Part shown: piece by piece, positions 48,549 to 57,626 of the stretch
How positions within the stretch are numbered: the stretch's first letter is position 1
Layout: each line of letters starts with the position of its first letter
Assembly (NCBI RefSeq): GCF_900100085.1
Contig: NZ_FNEJ01000008.1
Span: forward strand, 124,001-188,000
Origin: Salipiger marinus
GTDB lineage: Bacteria; Pseudomonadota; Alphaproteobacteria; Rhodobacterales; Rhodobacteraceae
DNA length: 64,000 nucleotides
Direction of reading: 5' to 3'
Notes under the pieces: generated by a model
Databases searched by the model: none
Seen by the model: only the letters and a program-made list of their open reading frames with translations
What the model was told of the DNA's origin: nothing
Translations under genes and position numbers: made by a program

Positions 48549-48834
48549 CCGGTTCCGCGCCTTCCGCCGAATTTTCCTGATCTCTCACGCAGTTCCTGGG
48601 CAGGGCCCTGCCTTGGAAAACCCGTGCCCGATGGATGACCTAACGTCACCCGGTCAATCCCGCATTCCGGCAAGAAGCCGCGTGCGACTTCAAGAATCCG
48701 TCATGAAACTCCGTTAACCGACCAGAGCGGGCCTACCGTGCCGGGTCCGCGTTTGACTCATCGTCCTGAAAAAATGTCGGAAAACAATGTTTTCCGGCAA
48801 CCGAAGGACTTTTGTTGCGCTCGGGGAGCTTGAT
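48549..48834. other. Spacer before the giant secreted enzyme
   Basis: 286 bases without a gene. It includes TCCGTCA at 48697 and TCCGTTA at 48710, a direct repeat with a period of 13. A run GGGGAG at 48823-48828 is the ribosome site of the next gene. The promoter was not identified. Confidence 0.45.
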
Positions 48835-51800
48835 ATGACCGCGATCTTCATCAACGAATTTCACTATGACAACGTCGGAGGCGACACCGGCGAGATGATC
48901 GAAATCGCAGGCCCCGCCGGCACCGATCTGACCGGATGGTCCATTGTCCTGTATAACGGCAGCAACGGCTCGTCCTACCGCACCGTGACGCTGTCGGGCA
49001 GCATCGACGACGAGGGCGCAGGGTTTGGCGCCGTGAAGATCGCCGAGAGCCTTGCCGCCGACTCGATCCAGAACGGATCGCCTGATGCCATCGCGCTGGT
49101 CAATGCCGATGGCGCCGTGGTGCAGTTCCTGAGCTACGAAGGCACGCTGACCGCCGTGGGCGGCCCTGCCGATGGCATGACCTCGGTCGATGTGGGCGTG
49201 GCCGAGACCTCCTCCACCGATGTCGGCCTGTCGCTGCAGCTGACCGGCACCGGCACCGAATACGAAGATTTTACATGGGCCGAGCCTGCCGCCGAAAGCA
49301 TGGGCGGCATCAACGCGGGCCAGAGCTTTGGCGGCGATGAGGGCGCGGTCAGCTATGCCATCGCCGACGCGCAGGTGAGCGAAGGCGATACCGGCACCGC
49401 CACGCTGAGCTTCACCGTGACCCGCACCGATGGCGCGGGCACCGCGACGCTGGACTGGTCCACCGCCGACGGCACCGCCACGGCAGGCAGCGACTACACC
49501 GCCGCCTCCGGCAGCGTGAGCTTCGCCGAAGGCCAGACCGAGGCCACCATCGACGTGACCGTGACCGGCGACACCACCCCCGAAGCCGCCGAGACGCTGA
49601 CCGTCACCCTGACCGATCCCTCGGGCGAGCTGACCATCAGCCAAGCCACCGCCACCGGCACGATCCTGAATGACGAGGCGACGCTGATCTCCACCATTCA
49701 GGGCAATGCGGACACGCAGGGCTCGAACGCAGTCAGCGGCACCGACAACATGGATGCCAGCCCGCTGCGCGGCCAGACCGTGACGGTCGAGGCCATCGTG
49801 GTTGGCGATTTCCAGAACGGCGACGCCGACGAAGGCCGCAGCCTTGGCGGGTTCTACCTGCAGGAAGAAGACGCGGATGCGGATGGCGATGCCTCCACCT
49901 CCGAAGGTCTGTATGTCTTTGACAGCTCCTTCGGCACCGATGTGCAGGTGGGCGACAAGGTGCGCGTCACCGGCACCGTCACCGAATATTTCGGCATGAC
50001 GCAGCTTGGTTCGGTCTCCTCGGTCGAGGTGATCTCTTCGGGCAATGCGCTGCCCACCGCCGCCGTGATCGATCTGGACGGCGACGTGTCGCAGGCGCAG
50101 GATGGCGGCTATCAGGCCGATCTGGAAGCCTATGAGGGCATGCTGGTCACGCTGCCCGCCACGCTGACCATCACCGAGCAGTATCAGCTCGACCGGTTCA
50201 ACGAAGTGATGCTGTTCGACACCAACGGTTTCGAGCAGGCAGGCCCCGACGGCACCACCATCGTGGGCGAGCGTCCCTTCACCTACAGCCAGTTCAACAC
50301 CCCCGACGCCGAAGGCAATGACGCCTATCTGTCGGAAATCGGCGGGCGCCAGATCATCTATGATGACGGTCTGAACCAGCAGAACCAGCCGATCGACAAT
50401 CTGGACGGCTTCCAAGGCTATTCCACCGGCACCGCCCCGTCGATGGGCGACACGGTGACCAACCTGACCGGCGTGCTGGATTACCAGTGGGCGGGCAACT
50501 CCGCCTCGCAGGCGACATGGCGCGTGCGCGGCACCGAAGACGGCCAGAACAGCTTTGACGACACCAATCCGGTCGCGGACGTGATCGCCGAGGTGGCAGG
50601 CGACATCAAGGTGGCCAGCTTCAACGTGCTGAACTTCTTCACCTCCATTGATGTCAGCGGCAACGAAGGCATCGGCCCGAACCTCGACATGGAAGGCCGG
50701 GGTGCCGACAGCGTCGAGGAATACGAGCGGCAGCTGGAAAAGACCACGACGGCCATTCAGGGTCTGGGCGCCGATGTGGTGGCGCTGGTCGAGATCGAGA
50801 ACGACTTCCTTGAAGGTGGCATCGCACCGGGCGCTGACGGCGCGCAGGGTGATCGCGGCATCGCCATCGCCGCGCTGGTCGACTCGCTCAACGCCGCAGA
50901 AGGCAGCGATGTCTGGGCTTGGGTCGATCCGGGCAGCGAATTTGTCGGCGGCGATGCCATCGCCGGTGGCTTCATCTACCGCAGCGACAAGGTCGAGATT
51001 GCCGACGGCACCTCTGCCGCCTTACTGACTGATGCCGCGGTTGACGCCGATCTGCTGGCGCAAAGCACCGTGGGCGGCATCTTTGACGGCTCCGGCACCA
51101 GCCGCGCGCCGCTGGCCGTGACCTTCGCAGCCCTTGCGGGTGGCGAGGAAATGACCGTGGTGGTCAACCACTTCAAATCCAAGGGCGGCACCGGCACCGG
51201 CGCCGATCTGGACGCGGGTGATGGCGCAGGCTCGTTCAACAACCAGCGCGTGCTGGCGGCGCAGGCGCTGGATGCGTGGCTTGACACCAACCCCACCGGG
51301 TCGGCCACGCCCAACATGCTGCTGCTGGGCGATCTGAACGCCTATGCCTCCGAAGATCCCATCGCCTACCTCACCGACGAGGCGGGCTTCGTGAACGTTG
51401 TCGAGGAATTCCTCGACAGCAGCTATTCCTACCTGTTCGACGCGATGCTGGGCACGCTGGATTACGCCATGGCCTCGGTCGAACTCTTCGCCAAGATCGT
51501 TGACGCGCTCGAATGGCACATCAATGCCGACGAGGCCGATGCGCTGGACTACAACACCGATTTCTCCCGCGATCCCGACATCTTTGACGGCAGCGTGCCG
51601 ACGCGCGCCTCCGATCATGATCCGGTGGTCGTGGGCATTGACCTTTCCGAAGAGGACAGCCCCATGACAGTCTCCCTTTACGATGGCGCAAGCTACGAGG
51701 GTTCGATCGAAGCCACCGGCGCGCTGGACGTGCAGCACCTTGCCTCGCTGGAACTGGACGGTGCCGAAATCGCCGCCTTCGCCGAGGGCAAGCTTTATGT

Positions 51801-54800
51801 GACCTCCTCCGGGGGTCTGCAGATCGTCGACATCGCCGATCCGGCCAACCCGGTGCTGCTGTCGACGGTGAATTTCACCGCCGCGGGATATGGCTTTGCC
51901 ACCACCGACATCACTTCGGTCGCGACCAATGGCGAATTTGTCGCCGTGGCGCTGCCCGCCGCTGACAAGACCGAAGCGGGCAAGGTGGTGCTGCTGGATC
52001 TGGACGGCAATCTGGTGGCCTCCTACGACACCGGCGCGCTGCCGGATGCGGTGACCTTTTCCCCCGATGGCACCAAGATCCTTGTGGCGAACGAAGGCGA
52101 GCCGGTCGATCTGGCGCTGGACAACCCCAAGGGCGGCGTGACGGTCATCGACATCGCGGCGGGCACCGATGCCGCCACCGTGACCCAGCTCGACTTCACC
52201 GCCTTTGACGGTCAGGAAGACGCGCTGCGCGAAGCGGGCGTGCGCATCTTCGAAGGCCAGAGCGTGTCCGACGATCTGGAGCCGGAATTCATCTCCGTCT
52301 CCGCCGATGGCCTGACCGCCATGGTCACCCTGCAGGAAGCCAATGCCATCGCGGTGCTGGACCTGACCACCATGACCTTCACCGACATCGTTCCGCTGGG
52401 CGGCAAGGATTTCTCGGACCTTCAGGCCGATTTCTCCGACCGCGACGGCGGCATGAACCTGACCACCGGCAACCCGGTGATCGGCCAGTTCATGCCCGAT
52501 GCCATCACCTCCTACACCGCCGAGGATGGCCAGACCTATTACATCATCGCCAATGAAGGCGACGACCGTGACGACTTCATGGACCCCGAGGAAAGCGAAC
52601 GCGCAGCCGACGTGACGCTGGATGCAGACGCCTTCCCGGATGCCGCAGCCCTGCAGGCGGACGAGGTGCTTGGCCGTCTCAACGTCACCAACGCGCCGCT
52701 GCTCAATGGCGACATCGACGGCGACGGCGATGTGGACCAGCTGCTGGCCTATGGCGCACGCTCCTTCTCGATCCTCGACGAGACCGGCACCATGGTGTTC
52801 GACAGCGGCGACGCGCTGGAGCGGATCATCGCCGCCGAATTCCCCGAGCTTTGGGATGATGGCCGGTCCGACAACAAGGGCCCGGAGCCCGAGGGCGTGA
52901 CGGTCGGCGTCGTGGGCGACAAGGCCTATGCCTTCGTCGGTCTGGAACGCTCCAACATCACGCTGATCTTTGACGTCACCAACCCCGCCGACGTCAGCTA
53001 TGTCGGCTCCGCAGGCAATGCGGGCGATGTCAGCCCCGAAGGCACGCTGGTGATCTCTGCCGAAGACAGCCCCACCGGCGAGGCGCTTTATGTGGTGACC
53101 AACGAGGTGTCCGCGACGCTGGGCATCTACTCTCTGGACGAAGCGGAGCCCGCCGAGGCGCCGACGCTGACCATCACCGAAGCCTGGGTGGGTCAGGATG
53201 GCACCGATCTGACCGGCGACTGGTTCGAGGTCACCAATACCGGCGATGTCGCCTATGACATGTCTGTGCATGGCGCGCTGTATTACGATGACGAAAGCCG
53301 CAGCGCTGCCGACGCCACCGTGATCGACGGCGTGTCGATGCTGGCCCCGGGCGAGACCGCGATCGTGGTGATCGGCACTGCCGACGATGCCGCAACCTTC
53401 CGCGATGTCTGGGCCGCCGAGGCCGATCTGACCGACGTGCAGGTGGCCTTTACCGATGGTTCCGGTCTGGGCCAGTCGGGTGACGGCGTGACCCTGTGGG
53501 TCGGCAACCCGCTTGCGGGCGGTGTCGAGGCCGATTTTGCGGTCATTCCGGAACTGGCCAGCGGCGTCTCCTACGACGTGGCGCTTGGCGAAGGCTCCAC
53601 CGTGGGCAATGCCTCGGGCGCCGTGGCGACCGAAGAACTGGGCGGCAGCGACGGCACCGAACCTGCCATCGCCTCGCCGGGCACGGTGGGCACGCCTGCT
53701 GCGCCGAACTTCACGCTGGAACTGCTGCACTTCTCCGATCAGGAAGCCTCGACCTCGGCGCTGCTTGACGCGCCGAACCTGTCGGCCGTGCTGAACGGCC
53801 TGCGCGCGCAGGATGTGGGCAATGACGGGATCGCCGACAACACGCTGACCCTGTCTTCGGGGGACGCGATCATCGGCTCGCCCTTCTACGCCGCCTCCGC
53901 CGCCGTTTACGGCTCGGCGGGCATCGCCGACATCCAGATCCAGAACGAGCTGGGCATTCAGGCCATGGCGCTTGGCAACCACGAATTCGACTTCGGCCCG
54001 GCCAACCTTGCCGGTCTGATCTCGGGCGAGGCACCGGGCACCATCCTTGGCGAGGATTTCGGCGGGACCGACTTCTCCTACCTGTCGACCAACCTCGACT
54101 TCTCGACCAACCCCGAACTGGGCGCGCTGGAAGTGGCAGGCGGTCAGGCACCGCAGGGCGGCACCGTCACCTCTTCGGTGGTGCTGACCGTGGACAGCGA
54201 ACAGACCGGCACCACCGAACTGGTGGGTGTCGTGGGCGCCACCACGCCGACGCTGGGCCGCATCTCCTCGCCGGGCAATGTGGGCGTGTCCCCGCTGCCC
54301 TTCGACAACACCCCCACCGCCGACCAGCTGGACGCGCTTGCCGCCGAAATCCAGGCCGAGGTCGACGCGCTGCTTGCCGCCAACCCCGGCATGGACAAGG
54401 TCATCCTGATGGCCCACATGCAGGTGCTGGACATCGAAGTGGAACTGGCGGGCCGCCTGAGCAACGTCGACGTGATCATCGCGGGCGGGTCCAACACCCG
54501 GCTCTTTGATGAAAACGACCGCCCGCGCGATGGCGACAGCGATCAGGGTCAGTATCCGATCTTCACCACGGATGCCGACGGCAACCCGATCGCGGTGGTC
54601 AACACCGATGGCTCCTACAAGTATGTCGGGCGTCTGGTCGTCGACTTCGACGAAAACGGCCACATCATCCCGGAAAGCTATGATGCCGACGTGTCGGGCG
54701 CCTATGCCACCGACGCCGAGGGCGTGGCCGAACTGGGGGCCGAGGATCTGGTGGATGCGGAAATCCAGCAGATCGTGGACGAGATCGAGGCGGAAATCGT

Positions 54801-56589
54801 CGCGACCCAGTCCAACGTCTTCGGCTACTCGGACGTGTTCCTGAACGGCAACCGCACCGGCGCCGATACCGGCACCGATACGGATGGCGTCCGCAGCCAG
54901 GAAACCAACCTTGGCAACCTGACCGCGAAGGCCAACCTTGCCTACGCGCAGGAGCAGGACAATTCGGTGATGGTCTCCATCAAGAATGGCGGCGGCATCC
55001 GCGCCTCCATCGGCGAGGTCACCGTGCCCGCGGGCGGCACCGAGGCGGTGCGTCTGCCCAATCAGGAACTGGTCGACGGTGACGGCAACGTCATCAAGGC
55101 CGAAGGCGCCATCAGCCAGAACGACATCAGCTCGGCGCTGGCCTTCAACAACGGCCTGTCGCTGGTCAGCATGACCGCGGCAGAGATGGTCGCGGTGCTG
55201 AACCATGCCGCCAACAGCGGCGGTCAGGGTGCCTTTGGCCAGTTCGCCGGGGTGGAATACAGCTTTGATCCGGCGCGCCCCGAAGGCAGCCGGGTCACGC
55301 AGGCCGACATCGTGGACGAGGATGGCAACGTCCTTGTGGCTCTGGTGCGGAACGGCGTGACGGTGGCGGATGCCGATCTGGTGATCCGCGCCGTGGTGCT
55401 GAACTTCATGCTGCCGAACGGGGACGGCTACCCGCTCGATCTGTCGAACCCCGACCGGGTCGACCTTTACGATCTGGATGGTGACGGCGAGGCGGATGCG
55501 CTGCGTGACGGTGTTGCGACCTTTGCCGACAATGGCACCGAACAGGATGCCTTTGCCGAGTATCTGGCCGCCAACCACGGCACGGTCGACACCGCCTTTG
55601 ACGAGGCAGAGACGGGCCGCGACAGCGACCTGAACATCACCAACCTCGGCTTTGCCCGTCAGGTGCTGCGCGGCGATAACGGCGACCGCCCGGTGTCCAT
55701 GGTCACCGACACGTTCGACGGCGCCGATGTGCTGCGCGAGCGGGTCGTGGATTTCGACAACGGCAACATCCAGACCCTGCAGTGGAACGCGGCAGGCCAG
55801 CTGGAAAGCACGGCCATGGTCACCGACACGCAGAAGACCGTGCGCACCTATGACGAAACCGGCGCGCGCAGCGGCGTGACGGTCCTGCAGGAAGATGGGC
55901 GCGAACTGTCGGTCACCTTCGAAGACGGGCTGATCGCCACCCGCGGCATGGTCGACACGAAAGATGTGCTCGACGTGGCTTCGGTCGCGATGCAGTTCGA
56001 AGCCGGAGAGCTGGTCGAGCGGGTCACCACCTATGACAACGGGCAGGTCATCACCGCCGAATTCGACGCGGGCATGGTGGTCAGCACGCTGCTTGAGGAC
56101 AATGCCGATGTCTTCGCCTTCTCCTCGCTGGAGCGGGTCTATGACAACGGTGTCCTGACGGGCGCCACGGCGGTTCTGGACAATGGCGACATGGTCGAGA
56201 CCACCTATGAAGATGGCGCGGTGGCCGTGACCCGCCGGATCGACGGCGAGACCGGCAACCAGCGCGTGACCGGTGCTGGCTCGGATGACATGATCTCGGG
56301 CGGTGCTGGCAACGACCTCATGGCAGGCAAGGGCGGGGCGGATGTCTTCGTCTTCGCGGCGGCGGGCTTCGGTCAGGACCAGATTGCCGACTTCACCCTT
56401 GCGGAGGCCGATCAGCTTGACCTGACCGGTCTGGGCATCGGCGATCTGGACGGTCTGATGGCGGCGGCGGATCTGACGCAGATGGGCAACGACCTGCTGC
56501 TGGACTTCGGCGCCGACGAAATCCTGATCAAGAACCTGTCGCAGGGCGATCTGGACAACACGGCCTTCGTCGCGCTGCCGATGGCCTGA
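48835..56589 (+). CDS. Giant secreted mosaic: nuclease/phosphatase plus 5'-nucleotidase with RTX tail
   Basis: 2584 residues from the ATG at 48835. Domains in order: lamin-tail-like (1-160), Calx-beta (about 171-281), OB-fold/ExeM-like (about 286-402), endonuclease/exonuclease/phosphatase (about 590-940; Asn597, Glu653/655, Asp833-Asn835, SDHDP at 926-930), choice-of-anchor I propeller-like (943-1436), second lamin-tail-like (1443-1619), metallophosphoesterase (from 1623; SDQE at 1634-1637, GNHEFDFG at 1714-1721) and 5'-nucleotidase C-terminal (about 2003-2240). A YDNG/DNG-rich repeat region (about 2284-2474) and an RTX block (GGAGNDLMAGKGGADVF near 2490-2505) end it. It lacks an N-terminal signal peptide, so type I secretion is inferred. 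It probably breaks down extracellular nucleic acids to nucleosides and phosphate. Confidence 0.85.
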   Translation: MTAIFINEFHYDNVGGDTGEMIEIAGPAGTDLTGWSIVLYNGSNGSSYRTVTLSGSIDDEGAGFGAVKIAESLAADSIQNGSPDAIALVNADGAVVQFLSYEGTLTAVGGPADGMTSVDVGVAETSSTDVGLSLQLTGTGTEYEDFTWAEPAAESMGGINAGQSFGGDEGAVSYAIADAQVSEGDTGTATLSFTVTRTDGAGTATLDWSTADGTATAGSDYTAASGSVSFAEGQTEATIDVTVTGDTTPEAAETLTVTLTDPSGELTISQATATGTILNDEATLISTIQGNADTQGSNAVSGTDNMDASPLRGQTVTVEAIVVGDFQNGDADEGRSLGGFYLQEEDADADGDASTSEGLYVFDSSFGTDVQVGDKVRVTGTVTEYFGMTQLGSVSSVEVISSGNALPTAAVIDLDGDVSQAQDGGYQADLEAYEGMLVTLPATLTITEQYQLDRFNEVMLFDTNGFEQAGPDGTTIVGERPFTYSQFNTPDAEGNDAYLSEIGGRQIIYDDGLNQQNQPIDNLDGFQGYSTGTAPSMGDTVTNLTGVLDYQWAGNSASQATWRVRGTEDGQNSFDDTNPVADVIAEVAGDIKVASFNVLNFFTSIDVSGNEGIGPNLDMEGRGADSVEEYERQLEKTTTAIQGLGADVVALVEIENDFLEGGIAPGADGAQGDRGIAIAALVDSLNAAEGSDVWAWVDPGSEFVGGDAIAGGFIYRSDKVEIADGTSAALLTDAAVDADLLAQSTVGGIFDGSGTSRAPLAVTFAALAGGEEMTVVVNHFKSKGGTGTGADLDAGDGAGSFNNQRVLAAQALDAWLDTNPTGSATPNMLLLGDLNAYASEDPIAYLTDEAGFVNVVEEFLDSSYSYLFDAMLGTLDYAMASVELFAKIVDALEWHINADEADALDYNTDFSRDPDIFDGSVPTRASDHDPVVVGIDLSEEDSPMTVSLYDGASYEGSIEATGALDVQHLASLELDGAEIAAFAEGKLYVTSSGGLQIVDIADPANPVLLSTVNFTAAGYGFATTDITSVATNGEFVAVALPAADKTEAGKVVLLDLDGNLVASYDTGALPDAVTFSPDGTKILVANEGEPVDLALDNPKGGVTVIDIAAGTDAATVTQLDFTAFDGQEDALREAGVRIFEGQSVSDDLEPEFISVSADGLTAMVTLQEANAIAVLDLTTMTFTDIVPLGGKDFSDLQADFSDRDGGMNLTTGNPVIGQFMPDAITSYTAEDGQTYYIIANEGDDRDDFMDPEESERAADVTLDADAFPDAAALQADEVLGRLNVTNAPLLNGDIDGDGDVDQLLAYGARSFSILDETGTMVFDSGDALERIIAAEFPELWDDGRSDNKGPEPEGVTVGVVGDKAYAFVGLERSNITLIFDVTNPADVSYVGSAGNAGDVSPEGTLVISAEDSPTGEALYVVTNEVSATLGIYSLDEAEPAEAPTLTITEAWVGQDGTDLTGDWFEVTNTGDVAYDMSVHGALYYDDESRSAADATVIDGVSMLAPGETAIVVIGTADDAATFRDVWAAEADLTDVQVAFTDGSGLGQSGDGVTLWVGNPLAGGVEADFAVIPELASGVSYDVALGEGSTVGNASGAVATEELGGSDGTEPAIASPGTVGTPAAPNFTLELLHFSDQEASTSALLDAPNLSAVLNGLRAQDVGNDGIADNTLTLSSGDAIIGSPFYAASAAVYGSAGIADIQIQNELGIQAMALGNHEFDFGPANLAGLISGEAPGTILGEDFGGTDFSYLSTNLDFSTNPELGALEVAGGQAPQGGTVTSSVVLTVDSEQTGTTELVGVVGATTPTLGRISSPGNVGVSPLPFDNTPTADQLDALAAEIQAEVDALLAANPGMDKVILMAHMQVLDIEVELAGRLSNVDVIIAGGSNTRLFDENDRPRDGDSDQGQYPIFTTDADGNPIAVVNTDGSYKYVGRLVVDFDENGHIIPESYDADVSGAYATDAEGVAELGAEDLVDAEIQQIVDEIEAEIVATQSNVFGYSDVFLNGNRTGADTGTDTDGVRSQETNLGNLTAKANLAYAQEQDNSVMVSIKNGGGIRASIGEVTVPAGGTEAVRLPNQELVDGDGNVIKAEGAISQNDISSALAFNNGLSLVSMTAAEMVAVLNHAANSGGQGAFGQFAGVEYSFDPARPEGSRVTQADIVDEDGNVLVALVRNGVTVADADLVIRAVVLNFMLPNGDGYPLDLSNPDRVDLYDLDGDGEADALRDGVATFADNGTEQDAFAEYLAANHGTVDTAFDEAETGRDSDLNITNLGFARQVLRGDNGDRPVSMVTDTFDGADVLRERVVDFDNGNIQTLQWNAAGQLESTAMVTDTQKTVRTYDETGARSGVTVLQEDGRELSVTFEDGLIATRGMVDTKDVLDVASVAMQFEAGELVERVTTYDNGQVITAEFDAGMVVSTLLEDNADVFAFSSLERVYDNGVLTGATAVLDNGDMVETTYEDGAVAVTRRIDGETGNQRVTGAGSDDMISGGAGNDLMAGKGGADVFVFAAAGFGQDQIADFTLAEADQLDLTGLGIGDLDGLMAAADLTQMGNDLLLDFGADEILIKNLSQGDLDNTAFVALPMA

Positions 56590-56618
56590 TCGACCCCGCC
56601 TCAGGGCAAAACGACATG

Positions 56619-56652
56619 CAGGGTGGCACCATCGGTGCCACCCTGTTTTTTT
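56619..56652 (+). terminator. Rho-independent terminator of the giant gene
   Basis: Perfect 12-base arms CAGGGTGGCACC and GGTGCCACCCTG flank an ATC loop, followed by TTTTTTT. It lies 30 bases after the stop. Confidence 0.96.
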
Positions 56653-56774
56653 GCGCAGGCCCCGGGACCGGTCAGCCGCGCAGGCGGTGCGCAAGCCGCG
56701 CAGGCAGGCGTGCCGCACCGCAGGTCATGCGGGCAGCCACGGTGCGATCTGTGGAGCGGAAAGGGCGGGGTGGG

Positions 56775-57233
56775 TCAGTCCAGCCGGTCGGCAAGGTCTG
56801 GCGGCAGCCGCAGGTCATTGCGCATGAGGGCGACCAGACAGCGCAGGGTGAACGACCCCGCGCTGACCAGAACCAGCCCGATCGCTGCGGCGACAAGGTC
56901 ATTGACCAGTTCGGACCCGCCCTTCAGCAGCTTGACCGCCTCGATCAGCCCGCCCAGCACCAGCCCGACCGGCACCAGCCACAGCAGCCAGCCGGGACGG
57001 ACCACCGCCGCAGGCAGCACCAGCACGGCATAGGCCAGCACATGTTCGAACTTGTCGGAGACCAGCGGGCGGTGATCCAGCGCGGGCAGGATTTCCAGCG
57101 ATCCGACCACGATCAACACGGCCGTTGCAGCGGTGAAGCCGCCGATCAGAAGGTCAGTGCGGGACACGGTGCGGCTTTCCTGCGGCTGTCGAGAAGATAC
57201 CGCTAGCTCAGTCGGTTCGGGATTCAAATTCAT
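56775..57233 (-). CDS. VanZ-like membrane protein
   Basis: 152 residues from the ATG at 57233. It has a short polar N-terminus, then about three to four membrane helices (TDLLIGGFTAATAVLIVVGSLEIL, YAVLVLPAAVVRPGWLLWLVPVGLVLGGLIEAVKLL, LVNDLVAAAIGLVLVSAG). The SDKFEHVLAYAVL motif fits the VanZ family (DK-x-x-H-x-x-A-Y-x-x-L). Function is unknown in Gram-negatives. The longer open frame to 57443 crosses the tRNA gene and is rejected. Confidence 0.72.
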   Translation of the reverse strand: MNLNPEPTELAVSSRQPQESRTVSRTDLLIGGFTAATAVLIVVGSLEILPALDHRPLVSDKFEHVLAYAVLVLPAAVVRPGWLLWLVPVGLVLGGLIEAVKLLKGGSELVNDLVAAAIGLVLVSAGSFTLRCLVALMRNDLRLPPDLADRLD

Positions 57234-57398
57234 GTCTTTATCTAATTTCGCAAACGCAAGGTCTTGAAACTGCAAGAAACCCCGGACCGCGGCTGCGGCA
57301 CTCGGAGCGACCATACGAGACGGATATGGAAAGGAGGGAGGAGACGGGGGGTACTGACGGGACCGAAGAACTGACGCTGCTAAACCACGGGGAAGGCG

Positions 57399-57473
57399 TG
57401 GTGCCCGGGGGCGGAATCGAACCACCGACACGAGGATTTTCAATCCACTGCTCTACCCCTGAGCTACCCGGGC
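57399..57473 (-). tRNA. tRNA-Phe (anticodon GAA)
   Basis: The minus strand reads GCCCGGGTAGCTCAG at the 5' end, an anticodon loop TTGAAAA with GAA, and the T arm GGTTCGATTCC. It ends CCCGGGC-A-CCA. The 7-base acceptor stem pairs fully. CCA is encoded (57399-57401), giving 75 bases. Confidence 0.97.
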
Positions 57474-57626
57474 ACGGGAGAGAAGCATCACTGCCTCTCG
57501 GGTGAGGCGGGGGATAGCCGAGCCGCGCGGCGGTGTCCAGAGGGGATGTTGGAAAAAATTCACCGATCTGTCGCGCGGCGAAGATCGCGCTTTCCCGGCC
57601 TCGTGGCAGCCGCTATCTCTGCCGGC

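Noticed and set aside
48697-48716. Possible Pho box before the giant nucleotidase (TCCGTCA and TCCGTTA)
   Set aside because: The repeats are 13 bases apart, not 11, and match the CTGTCAT half-site poorly. Phosphate control is plausible for such an enzyme but is not supported by this site.
51022-56718. A 1898-codon open frame on the minus strand antisense to the giant nuclease gene
   Set aside because: It is a mirror of codon bias in GC-rich DNA. Its translation is His/Gly/Arg-rich with no domain, and it crosses the strong terminator at 56619-56652.
57190-57233. tRNA-like string GCTAGCTCAGTCGGTTCG near the VanZ-like gene
   Set aside because: It lacks a T arm and a matching acceptor stem and lies within the coding start of the VanZ-like gene. 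The similarity to a D arm is probably chance.
57399-57473. tRNA-Phe as an integration site
   Set aside because: No integrase, direct repeat of the tRNA end or foreign-looking gene block lies next to it.
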